DNA from: CBDDBU01 sp965226045
GTDB taxonomy: Bacteria; Pseudomonadota; Alphaproteobacteria; VGEJ01
Reading direction: 5' to 3'
Length of the DNA stretch: 64,000 nt
NCBI GenBank assembly: GCA_965226045.1
Contig: CBDDBU010000027.1
Coordinates: 186,001-250,000, forward strand
The notes under the pieces were generated by a model. That model did no database searches. It saw nothing but the letters and a program-made list of their open reading frames with translations, and had not been told where the DNA came from. Position 1 is the stretch's first letter, and the number at the start of each line of letters is the position of its first letter. This document shows, one piece after another, positions 25,120-35,246 of this stretch. The position numbers were made by a program, and so were the translations under genes.

Positions 25120-26169
25120 TCAAGCGTCGAAGAACCTTGTAATTGATGCCCGACACCGCGTCAAAAATGACGTAGCTATGCTTTCAAGCCCGTCAGGAGA
25201 AAAGATTAATACTCCAATCACGCTCACGCCCCACAGCAGCGGCACCCATTCGGCGTAACTAAAAAACAGTTCTTCAATCGCCGTAAGGTAGAAAAGGCCC
25301 AGGATAGGGCCCCAAATCGTGCGCACACCTCCCACGATGGCTGCCGCGATAACCTTGAACATGAGGCTGCTACCGAAATCGGCCGGATTGATGATGCCAT
25401 TGAAATTCGCGAAAAACACCCCAGCCACGCCTGCAATGACTGAGCCGAGGACAAAGGCGATCATCCGGTAACGTCTGGTGTCGATGCCGATCGAAAGCGA
25501 AAGCTCTTCGTTCTGCGCAACTGCGGTAATAGTTCTCCCGAGGCGAGATCCGTTAAATGCTATCAGAAATAGCGCAATAACAATAGTGAAGAGCAGAACA
25601 AGATAGTAGTATGAGATTGTGCTTTCGAACGACACACCAAGGATTGATCCGGGGCGCGGAATAAACGAGATCCCATAGGTGCCGCCAGTTATTCCCGTGA
25701 ACTGCTTGTACGACTGACGCAGCGCCTCCCCCGCAGCGAATGTGCTGAGGAAAAAATAGAAACCTCTTGTTCTTAATACGGGATAGGACAGAAGGGCGGA
25801 AAAAACTCCGGCGACGACCGCCGCAAGTGGTAACGTCAGCCAAAAGGAAACCCCAAATTCCGCTTGGGTAAGGATAGCCATGGTATATGAACCCAGTCCC
25901 ATGATGGCCGTATGCGCAAACGACCAGCCACCCATCGTCGTAATCGTGCGGTACCCCAGGACGAGCATCGCGTTGATCATAAATAGAACAAGAATCTCTT
26001 TGTGATAGGTCGAAAGCAGAAATGGTAGGAAGAGCGCGCCGACAGCCGCCCCCAATATCGAAGCAACCAGCACCCAAGTACGGAGGTTGATTACGCGATG
26101 TGAAGCTGTGGGGGACTCAGACCCATGATCACCTACGTCAGGTCTATTCTTCTGCCATCTCACTTTCAT
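25120..26169 (-). CDS. livM: ABC transporter permease LivM
   Basis: The 349-residue inner-membrane permease has about nine hydrophobic segments, the LivM landmarks TTMGGWSFAHTAIMGLGSYTMAIL and AVAQNEELSLSIGIDTRRYRMIAFVLGSVIAGVAGVFFANFNGII, and the C-terminal ATPase-contact region. A polar N-terminus of about 28 residues precedes the first helix. Its ATG overlaps the livH stop (ATGA at 26166-26169), so the genes are coupled. Codon choice is less GC-biased than in the catabolic genes nearby. Confidence 0.92.
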   Translation of the reverse strand: MKVRWQKNRPDVGDHGSESPTASHRVINLRTWVLVASILGAAVGALFLPFLLSTYHKEILVLFMINAMLVLGYRTITTMGGWSFAHTAIMGLGSYTMAILTQAEFGVSFWLTLPLAAVVAGVFSALLSYPVLRTRGFYFFLSTFAAGEALRQSYKQFTGITGGTYGISFIPRPGSILGVSFESTISYYYLVLLFTIVIALFLIAFNGSRLGRTITAVAQNEELSLSIGIDTRRYRMIAFVLGSVIAGVAGVFFANFNGIINPADFGSSLMFKVIAAAIVGGVRTIWGPILGLFYLTAIEELFFSYAEWVPLLWGVSVIGVLIFSPDGLESIATSFLTRCRASITRFFDA

Positions 26170-27029
26170 TCGCGCGTTCCCATCAATCCGTGGGGTAAGA
26201 AAGAGAGGACACTGAGCATAAGAAGCGCGTCAATCATAGGCGCAAAATGCCCCATTCCGGTCGCGTTTAGCGACGTATCAAGTACGGCAAACAGCACCGC
26301 CGCTATGGCGGCGCCGGGAATGCTGCCAACCCCTCCGACAATAATGATGATGAAAGCACGCCATAGCGCGTCCGCGCCCATGAAGGGATGCACAGAGTTG
26401 ATACTTCCAATCAGTATGCCAGAAAACGCCGCCAGACCGGTTCCAATCAACATGGTCATTGCGGAAACCCGAGCGAGGCTAATGCCCTGAAGGATCGCAC
26501 CGCGCGGATTTTGCGCCACGGCGCGGACCGACCGACCTGGTTTCGTTCGAGTGAGAAAGATCCAAAGAACGGCAACGGCAACGAAGACCAGTCCTGCGAC
26601 CGCCAAGCGCTGATAAGGGATAATCATCGTCTCTGTGCGGATGAATCCGCGAAACAGCGTCGGCACGGATCTCCCAATAGGTCCGATAAACTGCGTCACC
26701 AAGACTTGGATGATGTACGACAAGCCTAGCGTTGCCATAAGAATTGCGAAAGGTTGACTCCGCAAGACCCGAAACAGACTTAACTGCAACAGCAATCCTA
26801 GTAGTCCCACGGTAGAGAATCCGACCACCAACGCCACCATGAAGATTGCCGGACCAGGGACAATACCCTTCAGCACCACAACCATAAGCCAAAGCACATA
26901 GCCGCCAAGCATATAGAATTCGCCATGAGCTAAATTAATGGTCCGCATGACACCGAAAATCAGCGCCAATCCGAGTGCGAAAGACACATAGAACGCGCTG
27001 AGTGATACTATGTTGACCAGAATCTGCAT
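26166..27029 (-). CDS. livH: ABC transporter permease LivH
   Basis: The 287-residue inner-membrane permease has the hallmarks LGLALIFGVMRTINLAHGEFYMLGGYVLW near the N-terminus and AVAQNPRGAILQGISLARVSAMTMLIGTGLAAFSGILIG centrally, with about eight membrane segments. It forms the translocation channel with LivM. It is the first gene of the livHMGF run. The binding-protein gene livK lies about 930 bases upstream, separated by an IS remnant, so shared transcription may have been disturbed. Confidence 0.92.
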   Translation of the reverse strand: MQILVNIVSLSAFYVSFALGLALIFGVMRTINLAHGEFYMLGGYVLWLMVVVLKGIVPGPAIFMVALVVGFSTVGLLGLLLQLSLFRVLRSQPFAILMATLGLSYIIQVLVTQFIGPIGRSVPTLFRGFIRTETMIIPYQRLAVAGLVFVAVAVLWIFLTRTKPGRSVRAVAQNPRGAILQGISLARVSAMTMLIGTGLAAFSGILIGSINSVHPFMGADALWRAFIIIIVGGVGSIPGAAIAAVLFAVLDTSLNATGMGHFAPMIDALLMLSVLSFLPHGLMGTRE

Positions 27030-27177
27030 TTTCAGTCCGATACCGTTGACAAACTTCTCGACGATGGGGTTTTCGATGTCTGCTTCTAGGAATAGCGGAC
27101 GTATGGTTCTGCCTCGGTGTGATAGCGGGGCAGTTTTCTGTCTGGCGGGTCGTGTTTCTGGCGCTCCAGCATGGCGT

Positions 27178-27850
27178 TCATGGTGCTTTGGGGAAGGGGG
27201 GCTGCGGAATGGCGGCGCGCCGGGGGAAACGTTTGGGGTTCTGCGCGGTGGCGGCCAGCAGGAACTCGTCGGTGGCGCCGGTGAGCCCCCTGAGCCTCAG
27301 CCTTTCGAAGCCGAGATGGCGTTTCAAGTGGGCGAACAGCATCTCGACCTTCTTGCGCTCGCGCCGGGACGTCTTGAACGGCTCGGTCTTGGCCAATGAT
27401 CGGGCGTAGTCACGGGCCTTCCCGTTAACATCACGCGAGAGACGGCGCTCCAGGCCCGTTGTGCACCGCTGCTTGAGCGGGCATCGGGCGCACTCACTCC
27501 TCTTGGCGATGTATTTGAGCGTCGTGCCGTCGTGAGCCGTGCCGGATGTGCGCAGCTCCTTACCGTTGGGACAGACGTAGATGTCCCTCTCCTTGTCATA
27601 GACGCAGTCGGCACGCGCGAATGTCCCATCTCCCGGGCCGGCTCATATCCCAGACCGGGATGTGGGGCTCGATGCCCTTGTTCGTCAGCAGCCGAGGAAC
27701 TTGCCCGTGACATAGGCGGTGTCGGCGGCGAGAACGCCCGGGCTTTAGAGCAAGGCGCTCCTCCGTCCGATCAAGCATGGTCCTGGTCGCGGCCACCTCG
27801 TCATAGGTCCGCGCCGGCGTCGCCTCGACAGCAACTCACCCTTCGAGCCA
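27178..27850 (-). pseudogene. IS1182-type transposase remnant
   Basis: Several frames together give a DDE transposase of the IS1182 type. The order is EATPARTYDEVAATRTMLDRTEERLALKPG, then LLTNKGIEPHIPVWDMSR, then VYDKERDIYVCPNGKELRTSG to ARDYARSLAKTEPF, and KTSRRERKKVEMLFAHLKRHLGFERLRLRGLTGATDEFLLAATAQN. At least two frameshifts separate these pieces and the N-terminal half is missing. It is unlike the IS1182 copies at 34969 and 62780, so it is an older, separate insertion. It splits livK from livH. Confidence 0.8.
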
Positions 27851-27900
27851 TCTCACAAGCAGACTTTATCAACGGTATCGGCCATTAGCTGACACGGAGA

Positions 27901-27944
27901 AGGCTGTGCGATGGGGCAGCGGACGCGCCGCCCCATCCCAGCCT
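27901..27944 (-). terminator. Probable terminator after livK
   Basis: GATGGGGCAGCG (27910-27921) pairs with CGCCGCCCCATC (27926-27937) with one mismatch and a four-base loop; AGGCTG and CAGCCT extend the base. It begins 14 bases past the livK stop. It would end or weaken the livK transcript before livHMGF. Confidence 0.6.
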
Positions 27945-27957
27945 TGTCGCGGTCGAG

Positions 27958-29226
27958 CTACTTGTACACTTGCCCGCCACTGTCCAGTACCGGCAGTGCT
28001 TTTTCGCCGTTCTCTTCCCACCACTGGGCAAGGTCGGCCACCGCGTCGACGACGTAGCTGTTGTTGTCACCAAGGAGGTAAATCGGCATCGGAGTCAGCA
28101 AATGATGATCCGCTCCGAAAATGTCACCGCCGCCCCATCGTGATGGGCCGAACAACGGGTGTTCGATCGTATCAGTAGAAGTGAGCGCAGCAAGCAACTC
28201 CTCACCTGAGGGTCCAGTCGCTTTTGAGTAGCTCTCCTCCAGCCCAACAAACACCGAGTAGGCAATGCTAGTGTACACCGACCAATTCTCTGGTCCATTT
28301 TCTTCAACCCATCGCTTATAAGCCTCGTGAGCACGCGGGCTATAGCTTGGCTCTTCACCATCTATCGAATAGCCCTGATACAGGCGCCCTTGGAAGGCAT
28401 CGAGAGAAACGCGCTCCTCGAGGTAGCTGTTGCTCCAGCCTTCACTGATCAACACGCCTTCGAATCCGAACTGTTCTGAGATCTCCAAGAGCACGGCCTT
28501 CTGCGCAGGCGAGAATCCATACTCCACAACCACATCCGGATTTGATTGGAACACTGGCGTCAACAGCCCCAGCATGTCCGCTGTAGCGTCAGGGTTATAC
28601 AGTTGGTCGAAAACTACCTCAACTGTGTCCGAATGCGGGGCGACGCCGGCCAAAGCGTAAGCGCGTCCTGCCAGACCGAACGAAAGGTCGACGACCAAAA
28701 ACGCGTATCGCGTCAACTCGGGCCGGGTCTTGGCGACGTGGGCAGTAAGCTGCATCATTGAGGCTGGCGCACCCGATATTCCACCAATCAGATAGGGATA
28801 ATCCTCACTCAACCAACCCGCGCCGTATGAGGTCGTGAGGATTTTGGCCTCGTTGACTATCTCAGCTATCGCTTCGCGCGATGCCGGTGTAAAGGTCTGA
28901 AGAATCACAGCGACGCCGTCGGCTACCGCGCGTCTAGCTGCTTTGATCTCTTCCCCGGGCACGTAGCAGACGTTGTCATATGCCAGCACTTCCAACAGGT
29001 AGCGATTACCGTCGCCAACCAGGATCCCCCCCTGTTGATTGTGCTCATTGGCCCACATTTTGGCACCCTCGATTACTGGAATGCCCCACTGTGCACATAC
29101 GCCAGCCGTCGGCTGAATGACACCGACCTTAATAGTATCCTGCGCCTGTCCGTTGCTGACCCCGACAAAAGCGAATAATGTTGCGCACGCAATTGCGCTT
29201 CCGAGATTTCTTAGAAACGATAACAT
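27958..29226 (-). CDS. livK: Branched-chain amino-acid-type substrate-binding protein
   Basis: The 422-residue periplasmic protein has a Sec signal peptide (MLSFLRNLGSAIACATLFAFVGVSNGQAQ, cleavage after AQA or close by), then the type I binding fold: DTIKVGVIQPTAGVCAQWGIPVIEGAKMWANEHNQQGG, LTTSYGAGWLSEDYPYLIGG, and a C-terminal lobe ending GGQVYK. It delivers ligand to the LivHMGF permease downstream. The ATG at 29226 has a G-rich Shine-Dalgarno stretch. The frame extends upstream but those residues precede the signal peptide. The ligand cannot be predicted. Confidence 0.9.
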   Translation of the reverse strand: MLSFLRNLGSAIACATLFAFVGVSNGQAQDTIKVGVIQPTAGVCAQWGIPVIEGAKMWANEHNQQGGILVGDGNRYLLEVLAYDNVCYVPGEEIKAARRAVADGVAVILQTFTPASREAIAEIVNEAKILTTSYGAGWLSEDYPYLIGGISGAPASMMQLTAHVAKTRPELTRYAFLVVDLSFGLAGRAYALAGVAPHSDTVEVVFDQLYNPDATADMLGLLTPVFQSNPDVVVEYGFSPAQKAVLLEISEQFGFEGVLISEGWSNSYLEERVSLDAFQGRLYQGYSIDGEEPSYSPRAHEAYKRWVEENGPENWSVYTSIAYSVFVGLEESYSKATGPSGEELLAALTSTDTIEHPLFGPSRWGGGDIFGADHHLLTPMPIYLLGDNNSYVVDAVADLAQWWEENGEKALPVLDSGGQVYK

Positions 29227-29736
29227 CGCCCTGTTCCCCCTATCCATTTGCCGATGCAAGGGCTTCTTCGCCCTTGTTGGCAAGCTGTGTCGTCTAAGAA
29301 CGCCGTTCGCTCGCCCTCGCGAAGATTGAGAGAGCAATCTATACCATATCACTTCGCCGCAGCCCGGTCCACCGGCGGCGCTGCCCGATGGCACGGTCCG
29401 TATTGCCGGTGACCCGTCGGAATAACATGTCGCGCTCCGATGCCTTCGATTCGCCTCGATTCACTTGAGACGGGCCGCCGCAGTTCCATCGGTCGCCCCT
29501 ACTAGGCCGCCTTCCCTGCCGTCGCGATCATGGGCGAGCACAACACGACCGGTTGAGCGTAGACACTCGTGCGGCATGCCAGCCCTGTTGCACCGCGCAC
29601 CGCGCGTGATTAGTATTCGCAGAATATCGCCGCGAGCGCGGAGGCTCGGCCATCGCTTCGCCCAGAGCTGGGGAACCCGGGGCTAGAGTTTCGGTTAGCA
29701 CCGGGACGTTTACGGTCCAACCGGGGAGGCTTCGAG
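29227..29736. other. Non-coding divergent promoter region
   Basis: These 510 bases separate livK (minus) from the PhyH-type gene (plus). I see no RNA gene or IS trace. Promoters for both genes should lie here. Confidence 0.45.
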
Positions 29737-30681
29737 ATGCCATTAAATGAACGACAGCTGCGTCAGTACGAGGACGATGGCTTTCTCATCGTCGAGAACC
29801 TTCTGACTATGGAAGAGCTTCAACCCATGATTGCAGAGATCAATCAGCAGGTGAAGGCCCTTGCCAAGAAGTTGTATGACGGAGGCCGGATTCGCAGCGA
29901 GCACAACGACAAGAATTTCTACACTCAGCTCATCGCGATAAGCGAGGAATTCGAGGGTACAGCGCCGCTTTTTCAGATCGACACCGCGATGGGACCAGCG
30001 CTCGCAAACCTGTGGTCGTGCGACAAATTGCTCGACATCGTCGAGCAAGTGATCGGCCCCGACATCGAGGGAGGCGCGATCTGGAACGTTCGTTCGAAGG
30101 TGCCGAACAACGTTCTGATGACGGTTCCGTGGCATCAGGACACCGCTTATCTGCAGCCGATAGCCCAGACGACGGTTCAGCCCGCGTGCTGGATTCCACT
30201 GATCGACGCCACCGTCGAGAACGGCTGCCTACAGGTGGTTCGGGGCGGCCACAGGTCGGACGGCAACTACAAGCATTACGTCGAGAAGAGGGTGAGAGAC
30301 CCGCGGTCCTGGTATCTCTTCATCAAGGAGGAGGACCTCCCCAAGGGAGAGATCGTCACCTGTGAGATGAAGATGGGCTCCGTGCTCTTCATCAACGAAA
30401 ACGCGCCGCATCGGGGCCTGTGGAATCATTCGGACAAGGTGCGCTGGGCGATCGACTTCCGTTGGCAACGCCCCGGTGATCCGACCGGCTTGGAGGGGAT
30501 GTTGAGGCACGGACCGATCATGCGGCGCGGCGACCCCGACTATCGCCCGGATATGGCGCGCTGGGTCAAGGCAGAGCGAGAAAGTTACGACGCGTTCGCG
30601 GGGCGCGGGGATGTTGATCCCTACGACCCGACGATTTCAGGTGCTTGGCTCGACCGTTGGGACCACAAGAAGCTCGCCTGA
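29737..30681 (+). CDS. Phytanoyl-CoA dioxygenase (PhyH) family protein
   Basis: The 314-residue Fe(II)/2-oxoglutarate oxygenase has the iron ligands His132 and Asp134 in VPWHQDTAYL and the distal His near residue 225 in NENAPHRGLWNHSDKVRWAIDFRW, where the Arg residues fit 2-oxoglutarate binding. The N-terminal QYEDDGFLIVENLLT is the family opening. Members hydroxylate CoA esters or small molecules such as ectoine or natural-product precursors. ATG at 29737 has a GGAGG sequence upstream. The integrase remnant follows on the other strand. Confidence 0.88.
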   Translation: MPLNERQLRQYEDDGFLIVENLLTMEELQPMIAEINQQVKALAKKLYDGGRIRSEHNDKNFYTQLIAISEEFEGTAPLFQIDTAMGPALANLWSCDKLLDIVEQVIGPDIEGGAIWNVRSKVPNNVLMTVPWHQDTAYLQPIAQTTVQPACWIPLIDATVENGCLQVVRGGHRSDGNYKHYVEKRVRDPRSWYLFIKEEDLPKGEIVTCEMKMGSVLFINENAPHRGLWNHSDKVRWAIDFRWQRPGDPTGLEGMLRHGPIMRRGDPDYRPDMARWVKAERESYDAFAGRGDVDPYDPTISGAWLDRWDHKKLA

Positions 30682-32544
30682 CTCTACGACGCGGCAGGGC
30701 CGGGACAGATCGCCACCGATTCCAAGGCCTTCCCCCCTTACCCGCTGGAAGTGCTTTTGGTATTGAGGGTCCCTCCGATAGCCGCTTCTCCCAGCGATCA
30801 CACAACGCAAGCAACATCCCGTCATTCTTGGTTTAGGCATAGGCGCTGACGTCAGACACGCGAGAGGTCCAAGAGTGCCTCCACTCGGTGCAGCAAGAAA
30901 ATTCGGCGCGGTATACAGTGTTCGGGAGCTACCCTAGCTGCGCCAAGTGGATTCTACTTCGGCGTCGCGAACGTCACCACGTTGGTGGCTTGCTTCACGC
31001 CCGTTACGATCTCTTGGAGCCGCACAGCCCACGCGACGAGCGCCGCTTTCTTCTCGGCATCGTGCTCGACTCGAACGTAGACCTGGGTGACGCGAGGTCC
31101 TGGCTCTGCGTGTCCCAAGATTTGAGCAATGATATAACGCCCCACTCCCAGCTCGGGGGCGAGTTTGGTAGCAACAGTTCTGCGAATGTCGTGCCCGCGG
31201 AATGAGATCCCGGCGCGATGGCGCAGCCGATCAACCGCCCTCCAAGCGACCAGAGGTTTTTCGTGCTGCCGACTGGGAAACACCCACGGAGAATCCGGGT
31301 GTACTTGCAGCTGCTTTAGCGCCGCGACGGCCTGGTGAGACAACGGTACTCGGTGGGACCGCTTCCCCTTGAATAATTCCGCCGGGATGACCCACCAACC
31401 GGAATCGAGGTCAAGGTCGCCCCAGCGCATGTGCGAGACCTCCCCTCCGCGCTGCGCGGTTAGAAAGCGCAGTCGAAACATCGTGGCGATCGCCTCGGGC
31501 TCTCCGCTCAAAGCTTTCCAAATAGCCCGGACCTCGTCGTCGTTCAGGACGCGCTCGCGCGAGCGCTCGATGCTGGGTTTCTTGAGCCCATGACAGGGAT
31601 TGAACTCGACAAGACCCTGGTCGATCGCCCAGTTGTACAGCTTGCGCAATATCTCCAAGGTTCGATTGGCCTGTATGTCGGCACCTCGGAGCTATAACCG
31701 AATCTTGTGTACGGCGTTGAAATGAAGGCGGCGTATCCTGGTGATTGTTGATGTCACCACTTGAGCTAAGCCAAGGAAGGATAGGCCATGAAAGAGAATA
31801 CCGTTGTTGCTTTTCAAAACCCATCTGATTTTCAGAAAGATCCGTTGACGGAAGTCCTACAAGCTGGAGCTCGCGAGTTGTTGGCCCAAGCCGTTGAGGC
31901 CGAGGTCTCCGTGTTTTTGGGTAGCCATGCGGCGCTTGTTGACGCCGCCGGCCGCCGCCGGGTTGTCCGCAATGGATATCTGCCGGAACGCTTCATCCAG
32001 ACCGGGATCGGCCCGGTGAGCGTGCGCCAACCCCGTGTGCGGGACCGGGGGGACGGCGCCATCCGCTTCACGTCGGCGATCCTGCCGCGCTATCTGCGCC
32101 GCGCCAAGAGCCTGGAAGACCTTTTGCCATGGCTGTATCTGAAGGGCATTTCCACCGGCGACTTCGGGGAAGCCTTGGCGGCGCTCCTGGGGAGCTCCGC
32201 GCCGGGGCTTTCGGCCTCCACGATCACCCGGCTGAAAGAGGTCTGGGGGGTTGAGGCGGAGCGCTGGCAACGGCGCGACCTCACGGCCAAGCGCTACGTC
32301 TATTTCTGGGTGGACGGCATCTATTTCAGCGCCCGCATGGAGGAAGAGAAGCAGTGCATCCTGGTGATCGTCGGGGCCACGGACAAGGGACAGAAGGAAC
32401 TGATCGCCATCGCCGACGGCTATCGCGAAAGTGAGCAGTCCTGGCTCGAAGTTCTGCTCGATCTCAAGCGGCGCGGCCTTGAAATGGGTCCGCAACTGGC
32501 GCTCGGCGACGGCGCGCTCGGCTTCTGGAAGGCGCTCCGCCAAG

Positions 32545-34192
32545 GGGTGCGAGTCTCGTATGGCATTGATAGCAGGGGCTTCGTTCATTGAGTTCAGGCA
32601 GCGATGGCGATGACGGCACAGGGATTGATTTTGTCGTTGGCCGGTGTGTCGGTTGCGCCGATGATGGCCTTCCATGCCCGGTCGAAGCGAGCGGATTTGA
32701 TCAGGGCGCGGAAGGTCAGCACAGCCTGTCCGCCGGCGATCCGCCAGCGCATGCCGGAGCGCTTCATGCGCTGGGTCACCAGGGTCTTGTTGGCCGCCTC
32801 GACCACGCCTGAGCCGATGGCGACGCCCTCTGCCTTCAGGGCGTGGTAGCGCATGCGCTGGCGGTGCTTGCGGAAGAAGGCGAGTTCCCGTTCGATCTCG
32901 GCCCGATCCGGCTTTCCGCTATCACGAAGGTGGCGCAACGCCCGGATCACCTTGTCGACGCCACAGGGGTCGTGACGCAGAACCTCGCGGTACCTCTCGA
33001 ACCAGTCGGAGGCCACCGCATGGTCGGATGCCGTTCGGAGATGTTCGCAGGCATGCCAGAAGTCGATGACCTCGGTTTCGGGCGACAGGGTCTCCAGGAA
33101 GGTCCAATTGTCGGCGGCGGCGTCGGCGATAGCGACGATCCTGACGTCGGGGCGCAGCTGCCTGATATGTGCGACTTCGCTTGCGAGCTGCGCCTTCAGT
33201 GTGACCTTGCCGCTCTCCGGCATGCGGCCGAGATAGAGGGTCTTCAGACGCTCGCCCCTGGCGTCGTGGAAGGAAACCGTGCCGCAGGCGGCCTCGCGCC
33301 AGGAGGCCTCGGCGCGGCCGTCTTCGCCGGCCCGCAGCGGCACCATGACGCCGTCGAGCGACACCGAGGCGCTGACCGCCTCGTGCGGTACGCCCTCGGC
33401 GTCACGGATGCTGTCCAGCGTCTCGGGGCCGAGGGTCTCCCAGCGCTCGTGCATGGTCCGTGTCAGGCGCTGCAGGGTGCTCACCGACGGCGTCATTCCG
33501 CCGATCTTCGCAAAGAACGCCGCCGCTTCCCGCGCCGTGCAGTGACCCATCATCAGCAGACCGAGCTGAGCCGCCGGCCGCGTCAGGTAATCGTCGACGA
33601 GACCCAGGCTCTCGTCGACCGGCACCGGCGATGACCCGCTCGCGCCGCTACGGTAACGGGCGCGCCGGTAGGTCAGCGGACCGAGCGAGGTCATGATCGT
33701 CCTCGGCGTCGCCGCCACCCGGAACCAGCTCTGCCCGTCCCGCTCGATCCGGGACGCGCCGTCGTCCCGCTTCTCGATGACGGCGCCCAGAAGCTCACAA
33801 GCGAGCGCGTTCATGGTCTCACGCACCCGCAACTCCGCCTCCTCGAACGCCTCGGGACACGGGTCCGAGCGAAACTGCTCGTGACAGACTGCGACCACCT
33901 GGGCGACCGCCTCGGCGACCCGGGCAGGCACGCCGGAAAGATCGATGGACGAGGGTGCCGGAGAGCGGGATACTGACATGGGAACGCTCCTGATGTTGGG
34001 CTTCTCCACACAGCATCCTACCGTCTCTTGCGGTACGGAGCGTCCCCACCTTCCCCCGCTCGGCCCTGCCGGCGTGACAAAATCCTCCCCTGGGATGGCC
34101 GATTGTCACGAAACCCCGTTTCCGGCCGTCCGTTTCGACAGCGAAATCGCGCTACTTCAATAACTTACGTTTGCCACACCGGACCCACACCC
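32545..34192 (-). mobile_element. ISKra4-family element inserted in the IS256-like element
   Basis: The 1648-bp element has inverted ends of about 25 bp (GGGTGCGAGTCTCGTATGGC and, inward from the right, GGGTGTGGGTCCGGTGTGGC). It is flanked by the exact 8-bp target duplication CCGCCAAG (32537-32544 and 34193-34200). It carries one intact transposase gene. It is the second layer of nesting on this side of the integrase. Confidence 0.9.
32594..33979 (-). CDS. ISKra4-family transposase
   Basis: The 461-residue DDE transposase carries Asp in SVSLDGVMVPLRAG, Asp in VRIVAIADAAADNW and Glu in GSGVVEAANKTLVTQRMKRSGMRW, a C-terminal signature typical of ISKra4 elements. The N-terminal part includes QRLTRTMHERWETLGPE. 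The ATG at 33979 is preceded by AGGAGCG; the frame extends ten residues farther. No defect is visible and the flanking ends are complete, so the element is probably active. Confidence 0.9.
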   Translation of the reverse strand: MSVSRSPAPSSIDLSGVPARVAEAVAQVVAVCHEQFRSDPCPEAFEEAELRVRETMNALACELLGAVIEKRDDGASRIERDGQSWFRVAATPRTIMTSLGPLTYRRARYRSGASGSSPVPVDESLGLVDDYLTRPAAQLGLLMMGHCTAREAAAFFAKIGGMTPSVSTLQRLTRTMHERWETLGPETLDSIRDAEGVPHEAVSASVSLDGVMVPLRAGEDGRAEASWREAACGTVSFHDARGERLKTLYLGRMPESGKVTLKAQLASEVAHIRQLRPDVRIVAIADAAADNWTFLETLSPETEVIDFWHACEHLRTASDHAVASDWFERYREVLRHDPCGVDKVIRALRHLRDSGKPDRAEIERELAFFRKHRQRMRYHALKAEGVAIGSGVVEAANKTLVTQRMKRSGMRWRIAGGQAVLTFRALIKSARFDRAWKAIIGATDTPANDKINPCAVIAIAA

Positions 34193-35045
34193 CCGCCAAG
34201 TCTACCCAGGCGCCCGCGAGCAACGCTGCTGGGTTCACAAGACGGGCAACGTCTTGAACAAGCTGCCCAAGGGTCTGCAAAAGAAAGCCAAGGGGCGCCT
34301 GCAAGACATCTGGATGGCCGAAACCAGGAAGGATGAGAGCGCCTTCGACTTCTTCCTGGAAGCCTACGGGCCGAAGTACGACAAGGCCGCGGCCTGCCTG
34401 GCCAGGGACCGCGACGTCCTGCTGACGTTCTACGACTTCCCCGCCGAGCACTGGAAGCATGTACGCACGACCAACCCCATCGAGAGCACGTTCGCCACGG
34501 TTCGTCTGCGCACCTACCGGACCAAGGGCTGCCTGTCGCGCAAGACGGCGATGGCCATGGTCTTCAAACTATGCCAGCGCGCTCAGAGAAAATGGAGAAA
34601 ACTCGATGGATCGAACCATCTCGCCGAGATCATTCGCGGCGTCAAATTCGTAGATGGAGAACGCCAGGATCGCGCCGCCGCATGATCAGCCCATACACAA
34701 CTTTTGACAATAGCTCGGCACCTCGCGTGACGATGCCGTCAAGCACCCGGCGGACATCGGCCCTCGTAATGTCCGTGGCTTTCCTGTTGGCGAACATGGG
34801 AAGGATGTCTCTCTGTAAAGCAAGTTCGTCTTTGCGCCACGAGCGTTTTCGCACCTTGGCATGCCGCTCGATGTATTCTCCCGCAAGCTCGACGAAGCTC
34901 TCTGCCCGGCGCTCACTCTGCTTCACGCTTGCCGGGTCGCCGCCGCGAGCAACTTGCGACAGTGCTAGCAGCCTGTCGGACTGAGGTCCGCGAGAATGGG
35001 TGTGGACGGATCGCGATGTGGAGAGGTCATGGGATCGAGCGCCTT

Positions 35046-35246
35046 TCGTGAGGACACGGAGTGCGGTCGCTTGGCCGCGCGTACCGCAGGGTGAGTATAC
35101 TCTTATGCCCTCTCGTGAGGGCACGAAGTACGTTCGCTTGCTCGCGCGTGCCGCAAGGCGAGCATACTCTTATTCCTTTTCGCGAGGTACGGAGTCCGGC
35201 CGCCTGCTCAAGCGTATTGCAAGGTGAACATTCTCTTTATGTTCCA
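35046..35246. repeat. Three 67-bp imperfect tandem repeats in the IS1182 tail
   Basis: Units start at 35046, 35113 and 35180 with TCGTGAGG, TCGTGAGG and TCGCGAGG, a strict 67-base spacing. Each also carries a CCGCAAGG-like and an ATACTCTTAT-like block. The third unit covers the last codons of the transposase (GNIKRMFTLQYA) on the minus strand. The other two are diverged and non-coding. It is not a CRISPR array: the units are adjacent with no unique spacers. Confidence 0.8.

Larger units (their letters stand above)
31788..34685 (+). pseudogene. IS256-family transposase (type 2), split by ISKra4
   Basis: The N-terminal part (31788-32544) reads MKENTVVAFQNPSDFQKDPLTEV to GDGALGFWKALRQ, and the C-terminal part (from 34201) reads VYPGAREQRCWVHKTGN to FVDGERQDRAAA at 34685. 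DDE residues lie in FWVDGIYFSARM, LALGDGALGF and TTNPIESTFATVR. Joined without the insert the gene is 1242 bases and keeps frame, giving 413 residues. It lacks one Ala codon (RKDESAF) compared with RKDAESAF in copy 2. The start has AGGAAGG upstream. In its present state it cannot make a full transposase. Confidence 0.9.
31689..34716 (+). mobile_element. IS256-like element type 2, copy 1, itself interrupted
   Basis: The ends read GAGCTAT on both sides (GAGCTATAACCG and, inverted, GAGCTATTGTC). The flanking 9-bp duplication GGCACCTCG lies at 31680-31688 and 34717-34725 inside the integrase gene. Without the ISKra4 insert the element is 1372 bp, three bases shorter than copy 2 at 37653. The transposase gene is split by the ISKra4 insertion. 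Confidence 0.93.

Noticed and set aside
30682..30953. tRNA or attachment site beside the integrase 3' end
   Set aside because: No tRNA arm or repeated core sequence could be identified on either side of the integrase.
35046..35246. CRISPR array
   Set aside because: The three 67-base units are adjacent with no unique spacers and overlap a transposase C-terminus; no cas gene is present.
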